This document shows positions 26,113-35,374 of a stretch of 64,000 nt of DNA, one piece after another. Within the stretch, counting starts at the first letter, position 1. Every line of letters begins with the position of its first letter. The DNA is from Intestinimonas massiliensis (ex Afouda et al. 2020) (GTDB lineage Bacteria > Bacillota > Clostridia > Oscillospirales > Oscillospiraceae): the NCBI RefSeq assembly GCF_900626285.1, contig NZ_LR131147.1, positions 1,158,386 through 1,222,385 of the forward strand, read 5' to 3'. Position numbers and translations under genes: made by a program. The notes below the pieces were generated by a model. The model was not told the origin of the DNA. It saw only the letters and a list, made by a program, of their open reading frames with translations, and ran no database searches.

Positions 26113-26883
26113 TCACCTCATGGCCGCCTGCTCTTTGACCAGCTGCATCTTCCACCGGGCGGCGTCCGGATCATAGGCCGTCGTGGTCCGGTTGGCCACC
26201 GCCACGCTGGCGCTGGCCGCCATGGCCGCCGGCAGGTCATCCACCGGCGGGATGGTGATGGTCTGGCCCGGATAGATGAGATTGGGATTTTTGATGACCC
26301 CGCTGTTGGCCGCCGCCAGCCTGGCGGCATAGGAGCCGCTGCCGTAATATTTCTGAGCGATCCCCCACAGGGTGTCCCCCGCCCGGATGGTGTAGGTGCG
26401 GGTTACGGCGGCGCCGGTGGCGGTGCTTCTGGCGGTCTCCGCACCCCCGCCGGACACCGCCAGCACCGGGGTCTCCGGCTTGCGGTACTGTCTCAGGATG
26501 AGGGTGGCATAGAGGTCGTTGGTGCCGTCCCGCTCGCCGTAGGAGATACTCTCCAGCAGCACCTGGGCGTTGGTAGGCGTGCCGGACACCAGCCAGCGTA
26601 CCACCGTGCCGGCGTCGCTCCACCGCTCCAGCTGTTCCAGATAGATGTATGGGTTGGCCACCGCGCCCGGATTGCAAAAAGAATAGAGCCGGGCGGGGAG
26701 CAGCACGTCGGACAGGGTGCAGCTGCCCATCAGCGCGCCGCCGGGGAGGTTGATCTCCCCCAACCGGTCCAGCTGGATGGTCTCCACCCGGTTGGCGTGC
26801 TCCCAGGTGTAGGAGGCGGGGGTCACCGGCAGCACCAGCTCCTTTCCCGCCCCCTCCTCCAGGAACGACATGATCCGTCTCAT
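26113..26883 (-). CDS. LysM-containing tail protein (XkdP/gp53-like)
   Basis: This protein of 256 residues has an N-terminal tail-connector domain, then a LysM module at about 155-205 (YTIRAGDTLWGIAQKYYG, then NPNLIYPGQTITIP). LysM binds peptidoglycan, so the protein probably links the tail to the cell wall during entry. Its ATG overlaps the tape measure stop. Confidence 0.87.
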   Translation of the reverse strand: MRRIMSFLEEGAGKELVLPVTPASYTWEHANRVETIQLDRLGEINLPGGALMGSCTLSDVLLPARLYSFCNPGAVANPYIYLEQLERWSDAGTVVRWLVSGTPTNAQVLLESISYGERDGTNDLYATLILRQYRKPETPVLAVSGGGAETARSTATGAAVTRTYTIRAGDTLWGIAQKYYGSGSYAARLAAANSGVIKNPNLIYPGQTITIPPVDDLPAAMAASASVAVANRTTTAYDPDAARWKMQLVKEQAAMR

Positions 26884-28934
26884 GTTTTCACCCTCCCCGC
26901 CGCCAGCTTGACCTCCAGCGCATCGGCCAGCCGCTGGGCGATCTCCTCCGCGCTTACCCCGGCACCGAAGCTGTTGCCGGTAATGGTGATCTGGATAGGC
27001 GTTCTGCTCCGGTCGTCCTCCCGGGCCTCCCGGGCGGTGAGCACCCGCTCTCCCTGGTGGAGAACGGCGGCATATCCGTCATAGGGCACCCTGGCCAGAC
27101 CGTAGGCATAGCCCCGGTCATGGTAGTTGCTACGGCCGGTAGTGGGGGTTTCGTCCCTGTCATAGCCACGGTTATGATAATTGCTGCGGCCGGAGGAGGT
27201 CGTGCCGGTGCCAACCAGCTCAAGCAGGCCGGCGGCAAGGCCCTTGCTGTACTCCTGGCTTTTTCGGTAACCTGCGTCCCAATAGGCCTGGTTGGAAGAT
27301 GCGTCCTCCCGGATACCGGTGGCCAGGGCCATCTCGGACTCCAGGACCAGCTGGGCACCCTCGGATGCGTTGTACTCGTTCATACCTGCCACCTTGGCCT
27401 CCATCAGCATACGGCCAGCCTCGGCCATGCCCTCGTCGGTGCCGCTCTCAATGGCAGCTTTGTACTCGTCGGAGTTGATGACAGCATCCATGGCGTCCCG
27501 GATGTACTGCTCCTTGCTGTTCTCCAGCTCGGCCTGCCAGGCGCCCATTGCCCGATTGGCCTCCTGGATCATGGCGCCGCTCTCTCCGCTGAGGTAGTCA
27601 ATCTCCGCCTGGATGCCCTGCTTCCGGGTCTCGTTGTAGCCCTGGCCGTAAGCGTTGTCCATCTCAGTCTGGGCGTCAGCCAGGGTGGAAGTCAGGCCGG
27701 AATATGTCTGGGACATCTGGTCCATTGCCCCGGCGTACTGGTCCAGGCCCTTCTGGATGATATCAACCGCCTCCTGGCCCCCAATACTGCCCTTGGAAAT
27801 CATCTCGTAGATGTCCCCCTGGGTCTTATCCAGGGCCTCGGACAGCATCTCCAGGACGTTGATACCTCGATCCTGGAATGCATTCATGTCCTCTCGACTA
27901 AACATGTCGCTTGACTGCATCCGGCTCATCACCTGGGCCATGTAGGTCATACCTGAGGCGTCGGTGCCCACGGCGCTGCCCGCGTTGCCGAGGCCCTCCA
28001 GCAGCTCCAGCATCCGGTCTGGATCGTCCCCGAACCCGGTGGCCAGGGACCGGCTCATCTGGGTCAGGTCACCATACTCCATGGGGGTGTCGGCCGCCAT
28101 GGTGCGCAGGTCCTCCAGGTAGGTATCTCCCACGCCCTTCCCCAGCAGCTGGTTGAAGGCGATGGCGTCCAGCTCCCGCTGGGCGGCGGTGGCGCTGCCG
28201 GAGGTGATGGATTCGGACATCTCATCCAGTTGTCCCTGGGTCGCCTCCTGCACGTAGGACTTGAATGCCTCATCCCGCTGTTCGTAGACCTGGCTGGCGC
28301 CGGTGAGCAGCCCGATCCCGGCGCCGGCGGCCGCGCCCACGGCAGTGCCGATGCCGGGCAAAATCATTGTTCCGATAGCCGCTCCGCTGCCGGCGCCGCT
28401 GAGGGCGCTGGAGAACAGGGAGCCCATATCGCTGCCCAGGCCGGAGCTGACCAGGGTGTTGGCCCACTGTCCTGCGGCCTCTCCCAGCATATCGTACAGC
28501 CCGGCCTGGCCCAGAGCGGAGAGCATCCCCATCCTTCCGGAGCCGCCCGCCCGGTTTTCCGCCCGGCTGATAGCTCCGGTGGCTTTTTCCATGTCTCTGG
28601 TGGTCTGGCGCACCTGCCGGCCTACCAGGTCATACTGCTGGCGGATGTTTTCCAGGTTCTCCTCCGCCTTCTTCCAGTCCGCCTCGGCCGCCTGCCGCTC
28701 CGCTTCGGTGGCGGCATCTCCCAGAGACTCAAAGGCTTTCTGTGCCTGCTGGGCCTCCCGTTTCGCCCCGGTCAGATCCACGCGCATCTGCACCCGGGTG
28801 GCATTGAGACGGTCCAGCTCCTCCTGTAAGTACTTGACATCCGACCGAAAATTGGTCACAGAGCTCTTCATGGCTACGATAGCTGCGGACAAGTTGTCCT
28901 GCACGCTCATGGCGATGCTGGCATCTGCGGGCAT
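26880..28934 (-). CDS. Tail tape measure protein
   Basis: This protein of 684 residues has a coiled-coil N-terminus (residues 25-135), a Gly/Ala-rich hydrophobic middle (GAAIGTMILPGIGTAVGAA, residues 185-215), long helices, and a C-terminal VPYDGYAAVLHQGERVLTAREA motif. It sets tail length and is delivered with the genome. The size predicts a medium-length contractile tail. The start follows directly on the stop of the frameshifted chaperone product. Confidence 0.9.
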   Translation of the reverse strand: MPADASIAMSVQDNLSAAIVAMKSSVTNFRSDVKYLQEELDRLNATRVQMRVDLTGAKREAQQAQKAFESLGDAATEAERQAAEADWKKAEENLENIRQQYDLVGRQVRQTTRDMEKATGAISRAENRAGGSGRMGMLSALGQAGLYDMLGEAAGQWANTLVSSGLGSDMGSLFSSALSGAGSGAAIGTMILPGIGTAVGAAAGAGIGLLTGASQVYEQRDEAFKSYVQEATQGQLDEMSESITSGSATAAQRELDAIAFNQLLGKGVGDTYLEDLRTMAADTPMEYGDLTQMSRSLATGFGDDPDRMLELLEGLGNAGSAVGTDASGMTYMAQVMSRMQSSDMFSREDMNAFQDRGINVLEMLSEALDKTQGDIYEMISKGSIGGQEAVDIIQKGLDQYAGAMDQMSQTYSGLTSTLADAQTEMDNAYGQGYNETRKQGIQAEIDYLSGESGAMIQEANRAMGAWQAELENSKEQYIRDAMDAVINSDEYKAAIESGTDEGMAEAGRMLMEAKVAGMNEYNASEGAQLVLESEMALATGIREDASSNQAYWDAGYRKSQEYSKGLAAGLLELVGTGTTSSGRSNYHNRGYDRDETPTTGRSNYHDRGYAYGLARVPYDGYAAVLHQGERVLTAREAREDDRSRTPIQITITGNSFGAGVSAEEIAQRLADALEVKLAAGRVKT

Positions 28935-29491
28935 TTAGGTTCCCTCCTCTCTCCGCCTGTTATGGTCGAGCAGCATGGCACAGATCACGGCCCGCTCCCC
29001 GGGACTGCGGCGGAAGTAGTCGCCGGGGAAGATGCCGTGGCGGATCAGCAGCAGCTGAGCCGCCGCCAGATCCGTGTCATGGGTCAGTTTTTTTCCAGGT
29101 CCTCCATGGCCGCTCCGATGGCGGCGTCCTGCAGGTCCTCCTGATCCATGGAGATCACAGCGCCCGGACCGTAGCCGTTGAGCAGGTCGCAGCGGCGGAC
29201 GAGGGCCCGGATCTCACCGCCCCGGAACAAATCCTTGATGGCGTCCACCGGAGTGGGCCTGCCCATGTGATCCCGGTACCAGGCCGGATCCCGGAAGTTG
29301 GGATCCACCACCGAGGCCAGCAGGTAATTGATATTGGCGTCCTCGATGCCCCGCAGCTGCTCCAGCTTGTTGTAGGACAGCTCCCGGAGGGTGATCGTCA
29401 GGCCCAGCCGGGGGACCATGACCTGCTGCGTCTCCGGCTCCCCCACCTGAATGTCCAGCAGCGCCCGCACGGCGCTCTTTTCCTTGTCCAT
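28935..29491 (-). CDS. Tail assembly chaperone, -1 frameshift long form
   Basis: The heptamer A AAA AAC at 29093-29087 (minus strand) directly precedes the stop of the short form. A -1 slip joins it to an open frame of 50 codons. These read on as LTHDTDLAAAQLLLIRHGIF and end at 28935, one base before the tape measure start. The product has about 185 residues. The added frame has no start of its own and fills the gap exactly, as in gpG/gpGT pairs of many tailed phages. Confidence 0.82.
29084..29491 (-). CDS. Tail assembly chaperone, short form (XkdN-like)
   Basis: This protein of 135 residues, encoded between tube and tape measure, begins MDKEKSAVRALLDIQVGEPE and resembles XkdN/gpG chaperones. 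These bind the tape measure while the tube polymerises. It ends in Glu-Lys-Asn-stop at a slippery A AAA AAC. Confidence 0.83.
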   Translation of the reverse strand: MDKEKSAVRALLDIQVGEPETQQVMVPRLGLTITLRELSYNKLEQLRGIEDANINYLLASVVDPNFRDPAWYRDHMGRPTPVDAIKDLFRGGEIRALVRRCDLLNGYGPGAVISMDQEDLQDAAIGAAMEDLEKN

Positions 29492-29503
29492 CGGAAATCC
29501 TCC

Positions 29504-29944
29504 TTATTCCACCGGGATGGCGTCCAGCAGCTGATAGCGGGTGAAGGTAAAGGGCACCGTCACCTTGCCGCTGGTGGCCGCCTGCCAGTCCGCCAGGGTC
29601 ACGTCGGTGAACTGCACGCCGTAATAGGCGATACGCTCCGCCCCGGCGCTGGCGGGGTCCGCCAGCTTGGACACAATGGTACACTCCGGGATATCCCCGT
29701 CCTGGGCCCCCTGCATCCGCTGGATCATGCCGGAATCAGCCTTGTAAAGCATCAGGGAGCCGGTGCCCTTGCCGCTCACAGGCTTCTGGGCCTCCATAAA
29801 CTGGCCGCACAAATTGATGGTATCGCTGCTGATCTCCAGCTTGCCCTGGCAGCCGTAGCACTCAGCCAGCCGCTCGGCATCCACCCACACGGAGCCATAG
29901 GTGCCGTTGGGGATCTTCCGTGCGGTCATACCGGATCTTGCCAT
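29504..29944 (-). CDS. Tail tube (core) protein, XkdM-like
   Basis: This protein of 146 residues encoded after the sheath has the tube fold opening GTYGSVWVDAERLAE and the strand FTDVTLADWQAA near the end. It polymerises inside the sheath to form the DNA channel. Confidence 0.87.
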   Translation of the reverse strand: MARSGMTARKIPNGTYGSVWVDAERLAECYGCQGKLEISSDTINLCGQFMEAQKPVSGKGTGSLMLYKADSGMIQRMQGAQDGDIPECTIVSKLADPASAGAERIAYYGVQFTDVTLADWQAATSGKVTVPFTFTRYQLLDAIPVE

Positions 29945-29958
29945 ATGTTTCTCCTCCC

Positions 29959-31056
29959 TTACAGGTTGTTGAAGAGGACCTCAAAGTCCTCCATAGCGTC
30001 CACCAGCCGGCCGCCGCAGCGGATGAACACCCAGCTGCCGGTCTGGTACTCCAGGATCTGCTGCTCCGTCATGGCGCTGGTGTCCACGCTCTGACTGTTG
30101 AGCCACTGAAGCTGCCGGTCGTAGTCCACCTCCGCAAAGCTCTCCCCGGGGGAGAGCACGCCCGCGCTCTCCAGATAAGAGAAATACTCACTGATGGCGG
30201 TCACCAGCAGCTGCTTGTTGTCGTAAGTGTTTGGATAGCGGCCCAGGTACTGGCTCTCGATGGTGGTGCGCAGATAATAGGAGATGAGATCCATCCCCTC
30301 CACGATCTTGATCTTGCTCCAGTCCTCCTTCCCCTCCGGGGGGATGGTGGTCAGGGAGTTGACCGCCCGGGCGATCTTGGCCTGGAGGCCGTCATGGACC
30401 AGGATCAGCTTTCCGGCCTGGATGGCCTCCGTCTGCTCCGCCGTGGTGCGGGCGGTGACGGCGGTGAGCTCGGGCAGCGCCGCGTTGCTGGCGCTCATGC
30501 CCATGGGAATGCCGGCCAGGATGCCGGCGATGCGGCCACAGTACTCCGCAGAGGTCACCGCTCCGTCCTTGTCCGTCATGCCGCTCTCGTCCAGCTCGAT
30601 GATGCCCATGTTGTCACTGCCGGCGGTTTTCCACGGCTTTACCAACTTCACGGTGCGGTACAACTCCCGCTGGGCCTTGACCCACTCCACCAGCTTGGCC
30701 AGCTCCTGGTCGGTCACGTCGGGCGGGCCGGCCAGATAGTCGATGGAGTATGCCTCAATGGACTTGAGCCCGCCCTCCAGGGCGGTGGTATCATCGGTGC
30801 CGGTGGCGATGACCACCAGATACACCAGGCTGGGGCTTCCCCGGTCGCTGCCCTGGAAGCACAGCTTTACATAGGTCTTGTTGGCCTCCCCCAGCTCGGA
30901 GGGGATCAGCGCGTCGCTGCTCAGGGCGTGGACGCCCTGAGCCTTTTCATCCCGCACAAACAGGGCCACATAGCCCTTTTTGGCCCTGTTGGCCACCGTG
31001 GCCGCCGCCTTTTCAAAGGCGATCTTCAGGGTGGGCAGGGTATTGGTCGTTGCCAA
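29959..31056 (-). CDS. Contractile tail sheath protein
   Basis: This sheath protein of 365 residues has LPTLKIAFEKAAATVANRA at the start and a RIAGILAGIPMGMSASNAAL region. The C-terminal domain ends YQTGSWVFIRCGGRLVDAMEDFEV. It contracts to drive the tube through the envelope. Its presence makes this a myovirus-type phage. Confidence 0.92.
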   Translation of the reverse strand: MATTNTLPTLKIAFEKAAATVANRAKKGYVALFVRDEKAQGVHALSSDALIPSELGEANKTYVKLCFQGSDRGSPSLVYLVVIATGTDDTTALEGGLKSIEAYSIDYLAGPPDVTDQELAKLVEWVKAQRELYRTVKLVKPWKTAGSDNMGIIELDESGMTDKDGAVTSAEYCGRIAGILAGIPMGMSASNAALPELTAVTARTTAEQTEAIQAGKLILVHDGLQAKIARAVNSLTTIPPEGKEDWSKIKIVEGMDLISYYLRTTIESQYLGRYPNTYDNKQLLVTAISEYFSYLESAGVLSPGESFAEVDYDRQLQWLNSQSVDTSAMTEQQILEYQTGSWVFIRCGGRLVDAMEDFEVLFNNL

Positions 31057-31066
31057 TCAAATCACC

Positions 31067-31531
31067 TCAAACTTTCATATCTTTGCCGTTGACCTGGAAC
31101 TGCTCCATCAGCGGCGCGTTCTCTTCCGGGTCTTCCGCTCCCGGAGGCACCTCAAACCAGGAGGCGGAGAAGGTCACAAAGGCGGAGCCTACCTCCATGC
31201 CATCCCCCTTCGCCGTCAGGGACACCCAGCCTCCCTCCACCTGGAGCGATGGGGCGCCGAAGGCCAGCAGCACCGCCTCCTGATCCGCCCGCAGCGCCTC
31301 CGTGGAGCTGATGTCATACTCGTCTGTGGCGCAGAACAGCTCCACGGATGCCTCCATAGTCCATTCCACCAGGAACAGGTTGGCGGGCACATGGCTGGAC
31401 TGGGTCACGTACAGATAGCTGCTGGGCCGCTTGTGGTCCACCGGGCAGAAGTCCCGGTAGATCATCCGCTCCGGCCACAGCTTGGCCACCACACTGGCGA
31501 TGGCATCACAGACTGCCGTGCTTGTGATCAT
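31067..31531 (-). CDS. Tail terminator/completion protein
   Basis: This protein of 154 residues encoded before the sheath begins AVCDAIASVVAKLWPER and continues in short strands (SSYLYVTQSSHVPANLF), as in DUF6838/XkdJ-type terminators. It caps the sheath-tube at the neck. The family call rests on size, place and pattern. Confidence 0.65.
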   Translation of the reverse strand: MITSTAVCDAIASVVAKLWPERMIYRDFCPVDHKRPSSYLYVTQSSHVPANLFLVEWTMEASVELFCATDEYDISSTEALRADQEAVLLAFGAPSLQVEGGWVSLTAKGDGMEVGSAFVTFSASWFEVPPGAEDPEENAPLMEQFQVNGKDMKV

Positions 31532-32004
31532 GTTCCGCCCTCCAGTCTCCGGGCAACCTGGGCAGCCAGGGCCTGCACCTCGGATTGCCCCATCTGCTCC
31601 ATCCGCCCCCGCACGGCGGCGTAGAAGTGCCGCCCGGGCACCGCCGGGGTGTTGATTCTGGGCCGGTAATGATAGCCGTCCCTGGGCTGCTGGCTGGGTG
31701 TGCGGTGCCTGTGGCCGTTTTCAATGGCGTTTGTCACATAGCCCACGGCATACCGTTTGCCGTGGGCTGTCACTTTGTAGGTGTCGGCCTTAGGCCGCAC
31801 CGCCACATAACCGTTTTTCGAGCCGAGGTACCGCTCCTGCCAGCTCTGGACAGTTCCGGTGCCCCGGATCTCACCCCGGACACCGGAGAGCAGCTTCTTT
31901 CCCAGATCCTCCAGCAGATCCCGTTTCATAGTGGGGAACTCCTGCAGCAGTTCGTCCCAGCTGTCCAGGACCCGGTCCAGATCGCTCATCTCAATGCTTT
32001 GCAT
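31528..32004 (-). CDS. HK97 gp10-like neck/tail protein (XkdI-like)
   Basis: This protein of 158 residues has an N-terminal helix LDSWDELLQEFPTMKRDLLEDLG and a C-terminal GRHFYAAVRGRMEQM typical of gp10-like neck proteins. It overlaps the next gene (ATGA). Confidence 0.75.
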   Translation of the reverse strand: MQSIEMSDLDRVLDSWDELLQEFPTMKRDLLEDLGKKLLSGVRGEIRGTGTVQSWQERYLGSKNGYVAVRPKADTYKVTAHGKRYAVGYVTNAIENGHRHRTPSQQPRDGYHYRPRINTPAVPGRHFYAAVRGRMEQMGQSEVQALAAQVARRLEGGT

Positions 32005-32015
32005 ACCATCACCTC

Positions 32016-32627
32016 TTACACATCCCGGCTGAAGTCCATCTCATACTCGTGCTTGTACGGATCCAGCACGTGGCGCGCCTGCACGTTGTACACCGCTTTG
32101 GCAGGCCCCTCTGTAACAGTGACCAGAGCGCCTTCAGACAGCTCTATCACCTTAGGGGTCACCAGTACCAGGCCTCTCCGGGCCTTGGCATAGGTGTCCT
32201 CCTGCTCATAGCGGACGTATTTTTCCGTCAGGATGCCGGGGAATGTAACCGGCGGCTGTTCCGCCTTTTCCGGTCGGTTTCCGGTCCCCACCCGGGTGGT
32301 GTAGCTCTGGGCGGTGCAGACCACCGGCTCCACCAGCGCCGCCCCCACGTCCAGGTGATTGCGGTCCCGGTGGGTGATGGAGGTGAGGAACAGGTGCTGT
32401 CCCCGCCAGCGCAGGGCGTTGTGGAGGGTGAGCTTCTGCCGCCGGATCACGATGGCGGCGTCCCTGGCCCCCACGCCCACTTTGCTGAACAGGTTGGTCT
32501 TGGCGGTCTGCTCCACCTGAGCCCATGCCCGGCGGAGCGTGACCCACTCCCATATGCCGGTGGCTGTCTCCCGCAGCTCCAGCACCTCCAGAGGCTGGTC
32601 CAGCCTGCCCGCTCCGATGTAGGCCAT
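32016..32627 (-). CDS. Head closure / head-tail joining protein
   Basis: This protein of 203 residues has an SPP1 gp16-like first half (LRRAWAQVEQTAKTNLFSKVG, then RGQHLFLTSITHRD) and a C-terminal extension that returns to beta strands. It stops DNA leaving the filled head. It is longer than the common 110-residue form. Confidence 0.7.
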   Translation of the reverse strand: MAYIGAGRLDQPLEVLELRETATGIWEWVTLRRAWAQVEQTAKTNLFSKVGVGARDAAIVIRRQKLTLHNALRWRGQHLFLTSITHRDRNHLDVGAALVEPVVCTAQSYTTRVGTGNRPEKAEQPPVTFPGILTEKYVRYEQEDTYAKARRGLVLVTPKVIELSEGALVTVTEGPAKAVYNVQARHVLDPYKHEYEMDFSRDV

Positions 32628-32630
32628 GGG

Positions 32631-32939
32631 TCAGGCCTCCTCTCTCGGCTCTGTCAGCTTGAGTTGAGTGATGAGCCGCCGGAAGGCTGGGTTGTCCTGG
32701 ATGGCACCCGTCACCTCGGCATCTCTCAAATCAAAATCCCTGAGCACCATGAAGTTGACCGCCAGGTCATACTGGGCCCGCCGGGTGGAACCTTCCGGGG
32801 GCTGGGCGATCCCAGCCCCCTCCAGGTAGCCAACGGCGGCGTCATACAGGGTCTCCAGGGTGAGCAGCTCATCCGGGGTCGGCTCCTCAATGCGGCAGTA
32901 GGCCAGCAGCCCGGCCCGCCGCTCCTCCGTCAGGGCCAT
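32631..32939 (-). CDS. Head-tail connector (gp6-like)
   Basis: This helical protein of 102 residues (ETLYDAAVGYLEGAGIA, then AVNFMVLRDFDLRD) matches the gp6/YqbG adaptor pattern encoded after the capsid. The start at 32939 overlaps the previous stop; the longer frame is rejected. Confidence 0.75.
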   Translation of the reverse strand: MALTEERRAGLLAYCRIEEPTPDELLTLETLYDAAVGYLEGAGIAQPPEGSTRRAQYDLAVNFMVLRDFDLRDAEVTGAIQDNPAFRRLITQLKLTEPREEA

Positions 32940-32940
32940 A

Positions 32941-33351
32941 TCACACCACCAGAGTCCAGCCGTTTGCAGCAGGCAAGTACATGGTGTTGGCAGCAACTAC
33001 TACGCCGCAGACTACGGCTGCTGCCGCATCGTGCTGGAACTTCACCGCCATGTAGCGGCCGCTGAGGGCGCTGGGGCGATAGCTCACCACCGCCGTCTGA
33101 GGAGCGGTACCCACCGTATCGGTAAAGGTAGCCGTCTCCACCTCCTCCGCCTCGCCGCCGCTGCTGTCGTCGGAGGCCAGCATTGTCACCGTCAGGCTCT
33201 TATTGGCCCCCAGAGGAGCGACGGAGACCAGAAACACGATCTCCTCTACCCCGGAAACGTCGATGTAGTCGGAAGTCTTCTCTGTGGAGGCCGCCACGCT
33301 CTGAGGAGCAAAGGCGGTATGGAATACCAGTTCTTCGTTGATCCGATTCAT
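32941..33351 (-). CDS. Capsid-associated protein of unknown function
   Basis: This beta-rich protein of 136 residues with many Val/Ala/Thr strands is encoded immediately after the major capsid gene. Place and content suggest a decoration or cement protein. No domain is recognised. Confidence 0.6.
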   Translation of the reverse strand: MNRINEELVFHTAFAPQSVAASTEKTSDYIDVSGVEEIVFLVSVAPLGANKSLTVTMLASDDSSGGEAEEVETATFTDTVGTAPQTAVVSYRPSALSGRYMAVKFQHDAAAAVVCGVVVAANTMYLPAANGWTLVV

Positions 33352-33363
33352 CTCAAACCCTCC

Positions 33364-34650
33364 TTACTTGCGGTCCGCCAGCGCCACAAAGGGGCTGCGG
33401 GGCTTGGTGCTGTTCTTGATGGTCAGGGGCTTGCTCACCTTGGGGGCGCCGTTGCAACGGTACACAACCCGGAAGCAGTTCTGATCGGTGAGGAATTCCA
33501 CATGGATGGACCAGTCCTGCTTGACGGTACCCTTGGTCAGGAGGATGTACATAAAGGGATCCACCAGCATAATGTCACCAGCAGTACCCAGGGGGGAGCA
33601 GCTGTCTTCGAAGAGCACCGGCTTGTTGAGCACCCGCTGGGTATCGAAGTTGCCCAGGCCTCCCTCGGGGTTCCACAGGAACTTGGCCGCCTCGCCGCTC
33701 TGGATGGCCAGGCTGGGCAGCTGTTCCTCCACATCGGGGTGCATCAGCCACACCAGCCGGTCCCGGTTCCGGGGCATGGCCCGCGCCTGCATCTTGATGG
33801 CGTTGGCTCCCAGGAAAGTGCCGGCCGTCTGGCTCTGCTCCTTGGCCACAGTGATCAGGGCCTTGGAATGGGTCAGACCCAGGGGCTTGCCTACGCCGTC
33901 GCCGCAGATGACACTCTCGGTGAGCAGCCGGTCCCCGGCCAGGGTGAAGGAAGAACTGGCAAAGCTGGTCATAAAGGCCGCATCCTCCAGCATTTCATCG
34001 GTACAGTAGAGGAAGCCCATCATCTTCTCCAGATCCATCTTCATCTCCCGGAACTGGGGCTTGCTGGCAGCCACCGCGGCCCCTTCACTGGCCCAGTACA
34101 TCTGGACCCCGCCGAACACCGACTTGGACACGTCGGTCTCGTCAGCGCTTACCCACCGCATGGCGTTGGCAGAGCTTGAGCAGGTGTAGCGGTCCAGCCG
34201 GTTGAGCAGGGGGCTCTGCTGAACGGCGCTCTCCATGATCATGCCGGCAAAGTCGGTCTGAAGGGCAAAGCCGCCATCGGCACCGCTGCCCTCATTGGAG
34301 CCCAGGACAGCGTTATTCACCTGCTGGAGCCGCTTGTCCTCCACGTGATTCTTCCGGAATTTGTAGATGGCCATCAGCTGTTCACCCACAGAGGCAAAGG
34401 GCTTGTCCTCATTCTTTCCCGCGATCTTGGCAGTGGGATTGTGCAGCGCGCCATCATAAACCGGCTCCGCCGCCTCCCGGCTGGCCTTTGCCAGTTTCTC
34501 CAGGCCGGCGATCTGGGTGTTGATAGCCTCCATCTGGTCCGAAATAGCGCTGGCCTCCGTGATCTTGCCATCGGTCACCAGGCCCTCGGCCTCCGTGAGC
34601 AGCTGGGCCTTTTTAGCCCGGAGCTCGGTGATCTTCTCCATGAAATCCAT
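33364..34650 (-). CDS. Major capsid protein, HK97 fold
   Basis: This protein of 428 residues has an N-terminal coiled-coil delta region (about 1-60, rich in Ala/Glu/Lys), then the HK97 core with GGFALQTDFAGMIMESA, MKMDLEKMMGFLYCTDEML, GDGVGKPLGLTHS and WLMHPDVEEQL. The delta part is probably removed by the protease encoded just upstream. It is followed by the decoration-type gene. Confidence 0.93.
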   Translation of the reverse strand: MDFMEKITELRAKKAQLLTEAEGLVTDGKITEASAISDQMEAINTQIAGLEKLAKASREAAEPVYDGALHNPTAKIAGKNEDKPFASVGEQLMAIYKFRKNHVEDKRLQQVNNAVLGSNEGSGADGGFALQTDFAGMIMESAVQQSPLLNRLDRYTCSSSANAMRWVSADETDVSKSVFGGVQMYWASEGAAVAASKPQFREMKMDLEKMMGFLYCTDEMLEDAAFMTSFASSSFTLAGDRLLTESVICGDGVGKPLGLTHSKALITVAKEQSQTAGTFLGANAIKMQARAMPRNRDRLVWLMHPDVEEQLPSLAIQSGEAAKFLWNPEGGLGNFDTQRVLNKPVLFEDSCSPLGTAGDIMLVDPFMYILLTKGTVKQDWSIHVEFLTDQNCFRVVYRCNGAPKVSKPLTIKNSTKPRSPFVALADRK

Positions 34651-34669
34651 ACTGTTCTCCTTTCAAATC

Positions 34670-35374
34670 TCAAAATTCAGCAAGCGCCCTGAGCCGTGCC
34701 AGAGTGCGTCTGCCCTGTTCCTTCCGGGCCTCTTCCGCCCGCAGGCCCGCAACATGGGTCTGATACTGTTCCCGCATGGCCGCCGTCAGCCGGATGCGTC
34801 CGGATGCCGCCGCCACAAAAGCTGCCGGGTCCTCCGCCTCCATGGGGAGCCCCACAATTTCGTCAATGAGACCGTACTCCAGGGCCTGGGAGGGTGTGAT
34901 CCAAATATCCTTGTCCATAAGGGTAACCAGCTCTTCCCGGGTCTTGGCGCTGCTCCGGGCGGTGTAGACCTCCAGGATGCAGTCTCTGGCGTTGCGGAGG
35001 GCCTCCGCCGCCCGGCGCATATCCCGGAAATCTCCTTCCGCCCCTCCGCTGGGATTGTGGTAGCATAGCAGGGCCCCAGGCTCACTCTGGATGGTGCGGC
35101 AACCGGTGGCCGCCAGGGTGGCGGCACTGGCCCCGTAGCCCTGGAACAAAGCCGTGGTATTGCCCTGGTAGCGCCGGAGCATGGACCGGATCTCCAGCCC
35201 CACCGACATGTCCCCACCGGGGGAATTGATCAGCAGCGTCACATCCTCCCCATCGGCTGCATCCAGGGCGGCGGCAATGTCCATGGGGGCGGTAATGTCC
35301 CTCCATCCCCACCAGCGCAGCACATCGGCGGAGTCGTTATCCCACAGCTCCCCCCGCAGCGCGATATCAGCCAT
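34670..35374 (-). CDS. ClpP-like prohead protease
   Basis: This ClpP-fold serine protease of 234 residues has LLINSPGGDMSVG, the nucleophile serine in GYGASAATLAATG, the histidine in CYHNPSGGAEG and an aspartate farther on. It should trim the capsid delta domain during head maturation. The start at 35374 is chosen because the earlier ATG overlaps the AGGAGAGG ribosome site. Confidence 0.9.
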   Translation of the reverse strand: MADIALRGELWDNDSADVLRWWGWRDITAPMDIAAALDAADGEDVTLLINSPGGDMSVGLEIRSMLRRYQGNTTALFQGYGASAATLAATGCRTIQSEPGALLCYHNPSGGAEGDFRDMRRAAEALRNARDCILEVYTARSSAKTREELVTLMDKDIWITPSQALEYGLIDEIVGLPMEAEDPAAFVAAASGRIRLTAAMREQYQTHVAGLRAEEARKEQGRRTLARLRALAEF

